DNA of 64,000 nucleotides from Pseudomonas sp. ADAK13. Its GTDB lineage: Bacteria > Pseudomonadota > Gammaproteobacteria > Pseudomonadales > Pseudomonadaceae. The translations under genes and the position numbers were made by a program. Each line of letters starts with the position of its first letter. The stretch's first letter is position 1. The notes below the pieces were generated by a model. The model was not told where the DNA came from. It saw nothing but the letters and a program-made list of their open reading frames with translations, and ran no database searches. The stretch spans positions 930,001 through 994,000 of the forward strand of contig NZ_CP052860.1 in NCBI RefSeq assembly GCF_012935715.1. Direction: 5' to 3'. Below are positions 46,501-54,093 of this stretch, in pieces.

Positions 46501-46711
46501 GGTGGTTCACTTCATTATCTTGCTGGTTGACGCCGTCCTGACTTGAGTAGTGTTATCCATTCACCACCTGTGTGGATAACCTTGGCGAATCAGTTCCTTG
46601 GCCTGACTGAAAACATACACATCGCTGTAGGTGAAGGCTTCTCATCAGTGCGGATAGTAAATCCGATAACCGGGCGGGTAGGATGGCTTATCTGTCTGTG
46701 AGGTTTTCATC

Positions 46712-47176
46712 ATGTTCTTTGGCGTCTTGCTGATTATCACCTGGCTGATCCTCCTGCTGCGCTACCCGGCCAAGGCGTTGCCGGTTTCCCTCGCGGCTGC
46801 CGTCGGGCTGGGCCTGGTGGCGGTATGGGTGGTGTGGCTGGACAACCGCGAAGCCCAGCAATTGGCGCGCCTGGAACTGCGCACCGTCTACGCCCCCAAA
46901 GAATGCCCGGCGGACCGCCCGCTCAAGCTCACCTTGAACAACGGCAACAGCGTGCCACTGACTGAACTGCGCTGGCGTGTCGCCGCCTATGCCCCGGGCG
47001 ATACGGTCAACCTGGCCGACAACGTGTACGCTGCCCCGCGCTATCGCGGCCCCGGCGAGTTGCAAGCCGGCGCCACCTGGGAAGACTGCCTGCCGGTGCC
47101 GCCGCTGCGCCCCGGCTACCGTCCGCAAACCCTGGAATTTCGCGCCGAGCATTTGCAAGGCAGCTTCTCCGACTAA
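46712..47176 (+). CDS. Small membrane-anchored protein, function unknown
   Basis: The 154-residue protein has two hydrophobic segments at the N-terminus (about 2-17 FFGVLLIITWLILLLR and 22-43 ALPVSLAAAVGLGLVAVWVV). A soluble domain of about 110 residues with two Cys (KECPADRP, WEDCLPVPP) reads like a beta-sandwich (PLKLTLNNGNSVPLTELRW). Topology suggests the domain faces the periplasm. The family is conserved in pseudomonads but has no named role that I can support. The ribosome-binding site TGAGG is 9 bp upstream. The SDR gene follows 20 bp later, possibly co-transcribed. Confidence 0.7.
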   Translation: MFFGVLLIITWLILLLRYPAKALPVSLAAAVGLGLVAVWVVWLDNREAQQLARLELRTVYAPKECPADRPLKLTLNNGNSVPLTELRWRVAAYAPGDTVNLADNVYAAPRYRGPGELQAGATWEDCLPVPPLRPGYRPQTLEFRAEHLQGSFSD

Positions 47177-47196
47177 TCACCACAAAGGACTGATCC

Positions 47197-48009
47197 ATGC
47201 CCAACGTACTCATCACCGGGTGTTCCAGTGGCATCGGCCGTGCCCTGGCAGACGCCTTCAAGCACGCCGGTTTTGACGTGTGGGCCAGCGCCCGGCGCAC
47301 CGAAGATGTCACCGCACTGAGCGCCGCCGGCTTCAACGCTGTACGGCTGGACGTCAACGACAGCACCGCGCTCGCTGAATTGGCCGGGCAGATCGGCGAG
47401 CTGGACGTGCTGATCAACAACGCCGGCTACGGCGCCATGGGCCCGTTGCTCGACGGTGGCACCCAGGCGATGCAACAGCAGTTTGAGACCAATGTGTTTT
47501 CCGTGGTCGGGGTGACCCAGGCGCTGTTCCCGGCCCTGCGCCGGCGCAAAGGCCTGGTGGTGAATATCGGCAGCGTCTCGGGGGTGCTGGTCACGCCGTT
47601 TGCCGGTGCCTACTGCGCCTCGAAAGCGGCGGTGCACGCCTTGAGCGACGCGTTGCGCATGGAACTGGCGCCGTTTGGCGTGCGGGTGATGGAAGTGCAG
47701 CCGGGCGCCATTGACACGAGCTTCGCGAAAAACGCCGGTACCCAGGCCGAGCTGTTGATCAATGAGCAATCGCCCTGGTGGCCGCTGCGCGAAAGTATCC
47801 GCGCGCGGGCCAAAGCCTCCCAGGACCGGCCGACACCCGCCAGCCAGTTTGCGGCCGACGTGCTCAAGGCCGTGCAACAGACCACCCCGCCACGCCTGTT
47901 GCGCTCGGGCAATGGCAGCCAGGCGCTGCCGTGGATGGCGGCGTTGTTGCCCAAGGGGTTGCTGGAGACCGTATTGAAAAAACGCTTTGGCCTGAGCGGC
48001 CAGCTCTAA
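47197..48009 (+). CDS. Short-chain dehydrogenase/reductase (SDR)
   Basis: The 270-residue classical SDR has the cofactor motif TGCSSGIGRAL (residues 7-17), NNAG at about 74, catalytic Ser in NIGSVSG, and YCASKAAVHALSDAL holding the YxxxK pair. The Arg-Arg after the second strand (WASARRTED) suggests NADPH preference. The C-terminal region is longer than average (up to 270) and Pro-rich. The substrate is unknown. It lies 20 bp after the small membrane protein gene. A collapsed REPIN follows the stop codon. Confidence 0.88.
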   Translation: MPNVLITGCSSGIGRALADAFKHAGFDVWASARRTEDVTALSAAGFNAVRLDVNDSTALAELAGQIGELDVLINNAGYGAMGPLLDGGTQAMQQQFETNVFSVVGVTQALFPALRRRKGLVVNIGSVSGVLVTPFAGAYCASKAAVHALSDALRMELAPFGVRVMEVQPGAIDTSFAKNAGTQAELLINEQSPWWPLRESIRARAKASQDRPTPASQFAADVLKAVQQTTPPRLLRSGNGSQALPWMAALLPKGLLETVLKKRFGLSGQL

Positions 48010-48025
48010 GAGCGCCCGCCTCCCC

Positions 48026-48053
48026 GTGGCGAGGGAGCTTGCTCCCTCGCCAC
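48026..48053. repeat. Collapsed REPIN, near-perfect palindrome
   Basis: The arms GTGGCGAGGGAGC (48026-48038) and GCTCCCTCGCCAC (48041-48053) are separated by only TT. These are the outer arms of the 22604 and 28689 elements, with the whole loop missing. It is located between the SDR gene and the convergent LysR gene, where it can serve as a transcript end. Confidence 0.85.
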
Positions 48054-48069
48054 ACGGTTTCTCGGCTGA

Positions 48070-48933
48070 TCAGCCCTTCATGAAATCAATGAAGGCCCGC
48101 ACTTTCAGCGGCAGGTGCCGGGTGTCCGGGTACAGGGCATACACGCCCTGCGGCGTAAATCGATGATCCGGCAGCAGCCGTACCAAACGCCCGGCATCGA
48201 GGTCATCCTGCACCAGCCACTGGGGCAGGATCGCCACGCCATGCCCGCGCACGGCGAAGGCCTGGAGAATGGCGGCACTGTCCGCAACCAGTGAAGCCTT
48301 GCCAGGCCCGGGGCGATACAGGTGCTCGTGGCCTGCCGGGTCAACCACCGCCAACTCCGTCAGACGTCCATGGCCGAGCCTGGGCAGTTGCTCCAGTTCA
48401 TCCAGCGTGGAGATTCCGGCAAACCCCGGCGCGGCCACGGCAAAGATCTCGTAGCTCGACAGCTGCACCGCCCGATGATTGGAATCGAGCATGCGCCCCA
48501 ACCGGATAGCCACATCAAACCGCTCGGAGATCAGGTCAGCATGACTGGAGGAGGTGGATAACTGAATGTTCAATTCCGGGTGCAGGCCGCGAAAGGTTTC
48601 CAGCGCCGGCACCACCACCGCCAATCCGTATTCGACGGTGGTGGTGATACGCAGCGTGCCCTTGAGCTGGCTGTGCTCCGAACGCGCCTCTTCCACTGCC
48701 AGGCGCGCCTCTTCCAGCATCCGTGTGCAGCGCAGGTAAAAGCGTTCACCGGCATCGGTCAGCGCCAGTTGGCGGGTACTGCGGGTCAACAGGGTGACGC
48801 CCAGCTCGGCCTCCAGGCGCTTGAGGTTGAAGCTCACCACCGCCCGCGTCTGCCCGAGGAAATCCGCGGCTGCGGTCAATGAACCGGCCTCGACCACGGC
48901 CTTGAAGGTGTCGAATCGATCGAGGCTGACCAT
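48070..48933 (-). CDS. LysR-family regulator, divergent from an MFS exporter
   Basis: The 287-residue regulator starts MVSLDRFDTFKAVVEAGSLT. The N-terminal winged HTH (about 1-62) has AAADFLGQTRAVVSFNLKRL. The C-terminal effector-binding domain (about 88-287) follows. The ATG at 48933 is chosen because a strong AAGGAGG lies 9 bp upstream. A GTG nine bases earlier would abut that site. It is divergent from the MFS gene at 49045, with a 23-bp palindrome between them at 48948-48970, so it probably senses a compound handled by the exporter. The effector is unknown. Confidence 0.87.
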   Translation of the reverse strand: MVSLDRFDTFKAVVEAGSLTAAADFLGQTRAVVSFNLKRLEAELGVTLLTRSTRQLALTDAGERFYLRCTRMLEEARLAVEEARSEHSQLKGTLRITTTVEYGLAVVVPALETFRGLHPELNIQLSTSSSHADLISERFDVAIRLGRMLDSNHRAVQLSSYEIFAVAAPGFAGISTLDELEQLPRLGHGRLTELAVVDPAGHEHLYRPGPGKASLVADSAAILQAFAVRGHGVAILPQWLVQDDLDAGRLVRLLPDHRFTPQGVYALYPDTRHLPLKVRAFIDFMKG

Positions 48934-48947
48934 TGGCCACACCCTCC

Positions 48948-48970
48948 TTTGTCAAAATATTTTTGACAAA
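48948..48970. promoter_or_regulatory. Perfect palindrome, probable LysR operator
   Basis: Ten-base arms TTTGTCAAAA (48948-48957) and TTTTGACAAA (48961-48970) flank TAT. The site lies between the divergent LysR gene and the MFS gene and starts within the LysR ribosome-binding region. LysR boxes often have a T-N11-A palindromic core. This site is longer and perfect. Autoregulation by blocking its own translation start region or promoter is likely. Confidence 0.65.
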
Positions 48971-49044
48971 CTAACAGTCAAACCGCTGTTTCCCAAGTGC
49001 CCGCACCCGCCTACCCTGCCGCCATCCACTGCAGGAACAGCGCA

Positions 49045-50235
49045 ATGACCTACCGCTCGAAAGTCACCTGGATCTTTCTACTGGGCTTCGCCCTGGACCT
49101 GGTGAACATGTTTGTCGCCACCATCGCCTACCCGGATATCGCCAGCGAGTTGCACGCTTCGGTCACGCAACTGGCGTGGATCGGCAACGCCTACATGCTC
49201 GGCCTGACCGTCGTCATTCCCCTGAGTGTGTGGCTGGCGGCGCTGCTGGGTGAGCGCCGGTTGATTGCCGTCAGCCTGTTGCTGTTCGGCGTGGCGTCGG
49301 TGCTGGTGGGCCAGGCCGCATCGATTGAAGCGCTGATCGGCTGGCGCCTGCTCCAGGGTTTGGGCGGCGGCTTGCTGATCCCGGTGGGCCAGGCGTTGGC
49401 TTATCGGCAATTTCCGCCGGCAGAACGCAGCCAGTTGACGGCCAAAGTCATGTTTGTGGCGCTGCTGATTCCAGCCCTGTCGCCCGCCTTGGGCGGGGTG
49501 GTGGTGGACAGTGTGTCGTGGCGCTGGATCTTTTTCGCCAACCTGCCGTTGGCGCTGATCACCCTGATGCTGACGTGGCGCTGGCTGGAGACCGACACCC
49601 CGGCTTCCGCGCGCCCGTCCCTGGACCTCGGCGCCATCCTGGGGCAGATTCGCCAGCCAATGCTGCGGGTCGCGATGCTGGTCTACCTGTTCATTCCGGG
49701 CGTCTTTATCGGCACCAGCCTGGTGGCGATTCTTTACCTGCACGGCCTGGGGTTTACCGCCAGCCACATCGGCGCGCTGATGCTGCCTTGGGCGCTGGCC
49801 TCAGGCGTAGCCATCGCCTTGAGCAAAAAACTGTTCAATCGCTGCGGGCCGAGGCCGTTGTTGTTGGCGGGCATGCTGCTGCAAGCCATTGGCATCGTGT
49901 TGTTGATCGAGCCACAGCCGCTGGTCGTGGTGCTCGCCTACACCCTGATGGGCCTGGGCGGCAGCCTGTGCAGCAGCACCGCGCAAACCCTGGCCTTTCT
50001 CGATATTCCGGCCGATCGCATGGGCCACGCCAGCGCCTTGTGGAACATCAATCGGCAGTTAAGTTTTTGCCTCGGGGCGGCGTTGCTCAGTGCGGTACTG
50101 GCGGCACTGCACTCCTTCACCGCGACCTTCGTGATTGCCGCGGCGTTGACCCTGTTCCCATTATTTGCAGTACTGTGCCTGGATGCGTCCACGGTACGGA
50201 CACTGCTTCACCCTGCCAGCGAGCCCACACAATGA
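49045..50235 (+). CDS. MFS multidrug-type exporter
   Basis: The 396-residue inner-membrane protein has about 12 helices. It begins MTYRSKVTWIFLLGFALDLV, with a helix-1 acidic residue in ALDLVNMFVATIAYPDIASE, LGERRLIAV as a motif-A-like loop, and GWRLLQGLGGGLLIPVGQAL, the motif C-like region of drug/H+ antiporters. The ATG at 49045 gives a family-like N-terminus. A longer frame from 48997 adds an unrelated leader. Its stop overlaps the next start by ATGA. Likely regulated by the adjacent LysR protein. The substrate is unknown. Confidence 0.85.
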   Translation: MTYRSKVTWIFLLGFALDLVNMFVATIAYPDIASELHASVTQLAWIGNAYMLGLTVVIPLSVWLAALLGERRLIAVSLLLFGVASVLVGQAASIEALIGWRLLQGLGGGLLIPVGQALAYRQFPPAERSQLTAKVMFVALLIPALSPALGGVVVDSVSWRWIFFANLPLALITLMLTWRWLETDTPASARPSLDLGAILGQIRQPMLRVAMLVYLFIPGVFIGTSLVAILYLHGLGFTASHIGALMLPWALASGVAIALSKKLFNRCGPRPLLLAGMLLQAIGIVLLIEPQPLVVVLAYTLMGLGGSLCSSTAQTLAFLDIPADRMGHASALWNINRQLSFCLGAALLSAVLAALHSFTATFVIAAALTLFPLFAVLCLDASTVRTLLHPASEPTQ

Positions 50236-50624
50236 TTGATTACCGCGACTTTTTTGATGAAGTGATCCAGGCCCATGTCGAGATCGAACAATGGTTTGCC
50301 GGGACGGCACCCGAGGGAACACTGGAGGTGTTGCTGGGCCGTTTCTCACCGGACTTTTCCATGATCACCCCGGCCGGCAAGCAACTGGACGTTGCGCTGC
50401 TCAACCAACTGTTCAGCCAGGCCGGTGGCAAGCGGCCCGGGTTCAAGATCAGCCTCAGCGAGTTTGCCGGGATTGACCGACATGCCCGTGGTGCAACGGT
50501 GAGTTATCGCGAGCAACAGGTGGATGGCAGCGGTACACACACCGACCGGCGTTCGACGGTGGTGTTTGAAAAGCAGGCCAGCGGCGCCCTGCTGTGGCGC
50601 CACTTGCACGAGACGTTTTGCTGA
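50232..50624 (+). CDS. NTF2-like (DUF4440-type) protein coupled to the MFS gene
   Basis: The 130-residue cytosolic protein starts MIDYRDFFDEVIQAHVEIEQ. It has the SnoaL/DUF4440 pattern: an N-terminal helix, LLGRFSPDFSMITPAGKQLD, an inner helix, then long strands ending STVVFEKQASGALLWRHLHE. The ATG overlaps the stop of the MFS exporter (ATGA at 50232-50235), so the two proteins are probably made together. A ligand-binding or hydrolytic role linked to the exported compound is inferred only from this coupling. Confidence 0.78.
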   Translation: MIDYRDFFDEVIQAHVEIEQWFAGTAPEGTLEVLLGRFSPDFSMITPAGKQLDVALLNQLFSQAGGKRPGFKISLSEFAGIDRHARGATVSYREQQVDGSGTHTDRRSTVVFEKQASGALLWRHLHETFC

Positions 50625-50626
50625 CC

Positions 50627-50724
50627 TGTGGTGGGGGGGATTGTCTCCTGTTGGGTTGCGCAGCGGCCGCAAAAAAAAGCGGGAGCGCTTCGCACTCCAA
50701 CGGGGGACAAGCCCCCTCACCACA
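50627..50724. repeat. REPIN-like element at the start of a tandem array
   Basis: The left arm TGTGGTGGGGGG (50627) and right arm ending CCCCCTCACCACA (50724) frame a GC-rich interior (GCGCAGCGGCCGC...AGCGGGAGCGCTTCGC and an inner TGTTGG/CCAACG pair). It is a diverged member of the GTGGCGAGGG family. Its right-hand end has been amplified into the tandem repeats at 50705-50833. Confidence 0.75.
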
Positions 50725-50833
50725 GGACAAGCCCCCTCACCACAGGACAAGCCCCCTCACCACAGGACAGGCCCCCTCATCATCACAGGACAGGCCCCCT
50801 CACCACCACAGGACAAGCCCCCTCATCAACACA
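50705..50833. repeat. Tandem repeats, six units of 20-23 bp
   Basis: Six head-to-tail units follow one another: three identical 20-mers GGACAAGCCCCCTCACCACA (50705-50764), then three 23-mers (50765-50833) of the same core with a 3-bp insertion in the tail. Two have G for A at position six. They follow the REPIN-like element and end 5 bp before the HlyD gene stop. Units have no spacers and are not a CRISPR. Confidence 0.93.
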
Positions 50834-50838
50834 GAAAA

Positions 50839-51699
50839 TCAGTTCTGTGCTTGGTTAACAATCACGGTGCAGGTGATGCCCGCCGCCAACAGCACACCCT
50901 CCGGCACTTCATCGATGTGAATCCGCACCGGCACCCGCTGGGCCAGGCGCACCCAGTTGAACGTCGGGTTCACATCGGCAATCAGTTCGCGGCTTTCCGG
51001 GTTGTCACGGTCGTAGATCCCTCGCGAGATGCTTTCCACGTGGCCCTTGAGGGTTTCGCCGCTCATCAGTTGCATGTCGGCTTTATCCCCGACTTTGACG
51101 TGAGGCAGCTTGGTTTCTTCAAAGAAGCCGTACACCCAGAACGAGTTCATATCCACCACCGCCATCTTCGCCTCGCCGATGCGCGCGTAGTCGCCCCGGT
51201 GCACGTTGAGGTTGGTGACGTAGCCATCCACCGCCGCCACCACCTGGGTGCGCTTGAGGTTGAGTTCGGCCGCTTCCAGTTGCGCCAGCGCGTGCCGGTA
51301 ATCCGCCAGGGCGGAGTCGGCGATGTTGCTGGCGTCGTCACGGTTTTCCTTGGAGATCACCAGGGCATCGAGGTCGGCGCGGCGGTGGGCGTTGACCTTG
51401 CGCATTTCCCAGGTGGCCTTGCGGGACGCCACCAGCGACTGCGCCTGCTTGACGGCAATCTGGTAGTGCTCGGGGTCGATCTGCATCAGCAGGTCGCCCT
51501 TTTTCACCAATTGGTTGTCACGCACCGGGACGTTGACCACCTCGCCCGTCACGTCGGCGGCGACGTTGATGATATCGGCACGCACCCGGCCATCGCGGGT
51601 CCAGGGGGTTTCCATGTACTGCACCCACAACGTGCGGCCAATCCAGATCGCCAGGGCCAGTACCAGCAAGGTCGCGAGCAGGCTGAAAAACTTTTTCAT
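50839..51699 (-). CDS. HlyD/AaeA-family efflux adaptor
   Basis: The 286-residue membrane-fusion protein has an N-terminal membrane anchor (SLLATLLVLALAIWIGRTLW), the biotinyl/lipoyl-like hairpin (VAADVTGEVVNVPVRDNQLV), an alpha-hairpin (LVASRKATWEMRKVNAHRRA to LAQLEAAELNLKRTQV), and a beta-barrel ending in VRIHIDEVPEGVLLAAGITC. Its partners are encoded immediately upstream: DUF1656, FUSC and OprM-like proteins. In the Aae system this set exports aromatic carboxylic acids. Substrate specificity here is inferred from that homology alone. Confidence 0.88.
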   Translation of the reverse strand: MKKFFSLLATLLVLALAIWIGRTLWVQYMETPWTRDGRVRADIINVAADVTGEVVNVPVRDNQLVKKGDLLMQIDPEHYQIAVKQAQSLVASRKATWEMRKVNAHRRADLDALVISKENRDDASNIADSALADYRHALAQLEAAELNLKRTQVVAAVDGYVTNLNVHRGDYARIGEAKMAVVDMNSFWVYGFFEETKLPHVKVGDKADMQLMSGETLKGHVESISRGIYDRDNPESRELIADVNPTFNWVRLAQRVPVRIHIDEVPEGVLLAAGITCTVIVNQAQN

Positions 51700-51709
51700 C
51701 GGGGCATTC

Positions 51710-51910
51710 TCAACGGTAGACGGTCAGCGCCAGGGCGCCGAACAAGCAAGCGAACAGGCTCAGGCGCAGCAGCGCCGGGTGCCAGAAAAAACGGTACAGG
51801 TCAAAGCCGGCCAGGAACCGGTCGAGGGCCCAGGCCAGGCCCGCCGCGATCAGAAACATCAGGGTCATGGTGGGCATGTACACGCCGTGGAAGGCGATTT
51901 CACGAGGCAT
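51710..51910 (-). CDS. DUF1656 small membrane protein (AaeX-like)
   Basis: The 66-residue protein has two hydrophobic segments (about 10-32 and 42-64). It starts MPREIAFHGVYMPTMTLMFL and contains the family residue pattern DRFLAGFDLYRFFWHPALLR, of DUF1656/AaeX proteins that are encoded with FUSC and HlyD pump genes. The start overlaps the FUSC gene end by 11 bp and the HlyD gene begins 10 bp after its stop, so it is one translationally linked set. Confidence 0.85.
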   Translation of the reverse strand: MPREIAFHGVYMPTMTLMFLIAAGLAWALDRFLAGFDLYRFFWHPALLRLSLFACLFGALALTVYR

Positions 51911-54083
51911 GAGCGGGTCCTTCGGGCTTTAGGGCAGCCAGGGGTGATTGCGGGTCCAGCAATGAGGTGCGGATAAAGTGCAGGTAACTTTTGACCCGGC
52001 GCAGGGCCGAGGTGTCGAAGTGCGGGGCGAACGGTTCGTCGGTGGCCTGCACGCGGCTGATGGCATGGTCGACGGCGATCAGGCTGCGCTCCAGGTTGCT
52101 GGCGCTGGGTTGCAGGAACAGCCGCACCAATGAACGGCCCATCACCCGGATTGCCTGGCGCCACGGCTGGGACTCGGCATACGCCGGGTGCACCGGCAAG
52201 ATCGCCTGTTCTTTGCGCAACTCGATAATTGCGTGGCCGACTTCCAGCACCACGAACATCCAGCGCAGCAGGTTGCGTTGCACCTGCGGTTGCCCGGCAG
52301 CGAAACCATAGGCCTGATGCAGCAGGTCGCGGGTGCGGCTTTCGAAACCTGACGCCAGGCCCTTGAGCTTGCCGCTGATGGCGAACACCACTTGCTCGCG
52401 CAAATCCTGCTCCAGCCGGCGCCACAACCAGCGGCTGTTGGGCGGCAGGATGATCGCGCCCGCGGCCGCACACACCAGCATGCCGATGACCATGGCGATG
52501 TAGTCGTTGATGAAGGTGTAGGGGTTGTAGATCGTCAGGTTATCCGGCACCGAGCCGGTGCTGAAGAAGATCAGCAACCCGACGCCGACTCCCGCGTATT
52601 GCGGGCGCGAGGCCAGGAACGAGCCGAAGATGATCACCGGGGCGAGCATCACGCACAGCAGCGGGAACCCGTCGATCCAGGGGAACACGAAGAACATCTC
52701 GACAAAGCCCACCAGCGCCCCGATCAACGTGCCGCAGGCCATTTGAAACGCCATGCGCTTGGGGTTGGGCGTGGCAGCGGACAAGCCCACCGTCGCGGCA
52801 GCGATCAGGGTCATGGTGGCGCCGCTGGGCCAGGCGGTGGCCACCCAATAACTGCCGAGTACGATCAGGATAAATGACGCGCGAATCCCCGAGGCAGCGC
52901 AGGCCAGCCAGTTGGTTTTCGGGGTGTAGGGTTCGTCCCAGTGTTCGCGTTCGTGGCTGTGGTCGGCCAGGGAGGCGTGGGTTTGTGCGTAGCTGTGCAA
53001 CTCGTCGACGAAGCGGTACAGCAGCTCGTAGGCGGTGTGAAAATCCAGCTGCTCGGCGTCGCTGGGGGCGCTTTCCTGAAAGCTCGCCCGCAGGCTGCGG
53101 ACCTTGGCGGGCAGGCCCTCTTTGTAGGCCGTCAGTTGGCTGACCAGGCGCGCCGCATCGGGGCTGGTGAGGGCGCGACCGGAGAAGCCGTCGAGCAATT
53201 CGGCCAGGTCTTGCAGGCCCGGCTTGATGGCCGCCACCACATGATCGGCCTGGTTACTGCGCAGGCGCTCCAGCAATTGGTGCAAGGCGTTGAAACGGGT
53301 GGTGATGCCCATGAACTCGCTGTTCAAACGGGTCAGACGGCCATTGCGCCGACGCATGTGCGGGTCTTCGAACACGGTGATGCTGCGTAGCCCTTCCAGG
53401 CCCACGGCTTCGGCGATAAAGCGCACGTTGCTGCGTTCAAACCCTTCGCGCTCACTGCGACCGCGCAGGCCGTCGGTGACGAACAACGCAAACACCCCGA
53501 AGCGCTGGTACAAGGCATTGCGCATCGCGGCACTGGCGGTTTGCGGCAGGATCGCGGCGCTGACCAGCGTGGAGCAGACAATCCCCAGGGAAATTTCCAG
53601 CACCCGCCACACCGCCGCCATGAACGCGCCGTCGGGATGGGCCAGGGCCGGCAGGCCGACCATCGCCGCGGTGTAGCCGGCCAGTACAAAACCGTAGGCG
53701 CGGAAGTTGCGGTTGCGGGTCGCGCCAGCGGTGCAGATGCCGACCCAGATCGCCAGCGAACCGAGGAACAGCTCAGTGTTCTGCGCAAACAACGCGATCA
53801 GAAACACCATCACCGCCGACCCCGCCAGGGTGCCAAGGAAGCGGTAAAAACTCTTGGCGAACACCTGGCCGCTTTGCGGCTGCATCACGATAAATACGGT
53901 GATCATCGCGGTGCGCGGTTGCGGCAATTCCAGGCGCATGGCGAGCCACAAGGTCAGGAAGGCCGCGATCAGCACCTTGAAGATATAGACCCAGGTCACG
54001 CCGTCACTGCGTGCCCAATCGAAGAAACCACGGCGCCACTCAAGCGAGTGCAACCAGCGCAGCGGTGCAGGCAAGGGAGTCAT
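51900..54083 (-). CDS. FUSC-family efflux inner-membrane protein (AaeB-like)
   Basis: The 727-residue protein has two FUSC membrane modules: an N-terminal set of about six helices (from VYIFKVLIAAFLTLWLAMRL to about 170) and a second set at about 390-530. Cytosolic helical segments lie after each (about 170-370 and 540-727). The pair of modules and the length match AaeB/YccS-type efflux proteins. It is the second gene of an OprM-FUSC-DUF1656-HlyD operon, starting 10 bp after the outer-membrane factor gene. The C-terminal tail overlaps the DUF1656 gene start. Confidence 0.88.
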   Translation of the reverse strand: MTPLPAPLRWLHSLEWRRGFFDWARSDGVTWVYIFKVLIAAFLTLWLAMRLELPQPRTAMITVFIVMQPQSGQVFAKSFYRFLGTLAGSAVMVFLIALFAQNTELFLGSLAIWVGICTAGATRNRNFRAYGFVLAGYTAAMVGLPALAHPDGAFMAAVWRVLEISLGIVCSTLVSAAILPQTASAAMRNALYQRFGVFALFVTDGLRGRSEREGFERSNVRFIAEAVGLEGLRSITVFEDPHMRRRNGRLTRLNSEFMGITTRFNALHQLLERLRSNQADHVVAAIKPGLQDLAELLDGFSGRALTSPDAARLVSQLTAYKEGLPAKVRSLRASFQESAPSDAEQLDFHTAYELLYRFVDELHSYAQTHASLADHSHEREHWDEPYTPKTNWLACAASGIRASFILIVLGSYWVATAWPSGATMTLIAAATVGLSAATPNPKRMAFQMACGTLIGALVGFVEMFFVFPWIDGFPLLCVMLAPVIIFGSFLASRPQYAGVGVGLLIFFSTGSVPDNLTIYNPYTFINDYIAMVIGMLVCAAAGAIILPPNSRWLWRRLEQDLREQVVFAISGKLKGLASGFESRTRDLLHQAYGFAAGQPQVQRNLLRWMFVVLEVGHAIIELRKEQAILPVHPAYAESQPWRQAIRVMGRSLVRLFLQPSASNLERSLIAVDHAISRVQATDEPFAPHFDTSALRRVKSYLHFIRTSLLDPQSPLAALKPEGPAHAS

Positions 54084-54093
54084 CGCATCCTAC

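Noticed and set aside
46571..46579. Perfect DnaA box (TTATCCACA on the minus strand) beside TTATCCATT
   Set aside because: A single exact 9-mer is expected roughly once per 130 kb by chance. No box cluster, origin gene set or AT-rich unwinding element accompanies it.
50705..50833. Possible CRISPR array
   Set aside because: Units are contiguous with no unique spacers and derive from a REP end. No cas gene is in the window.
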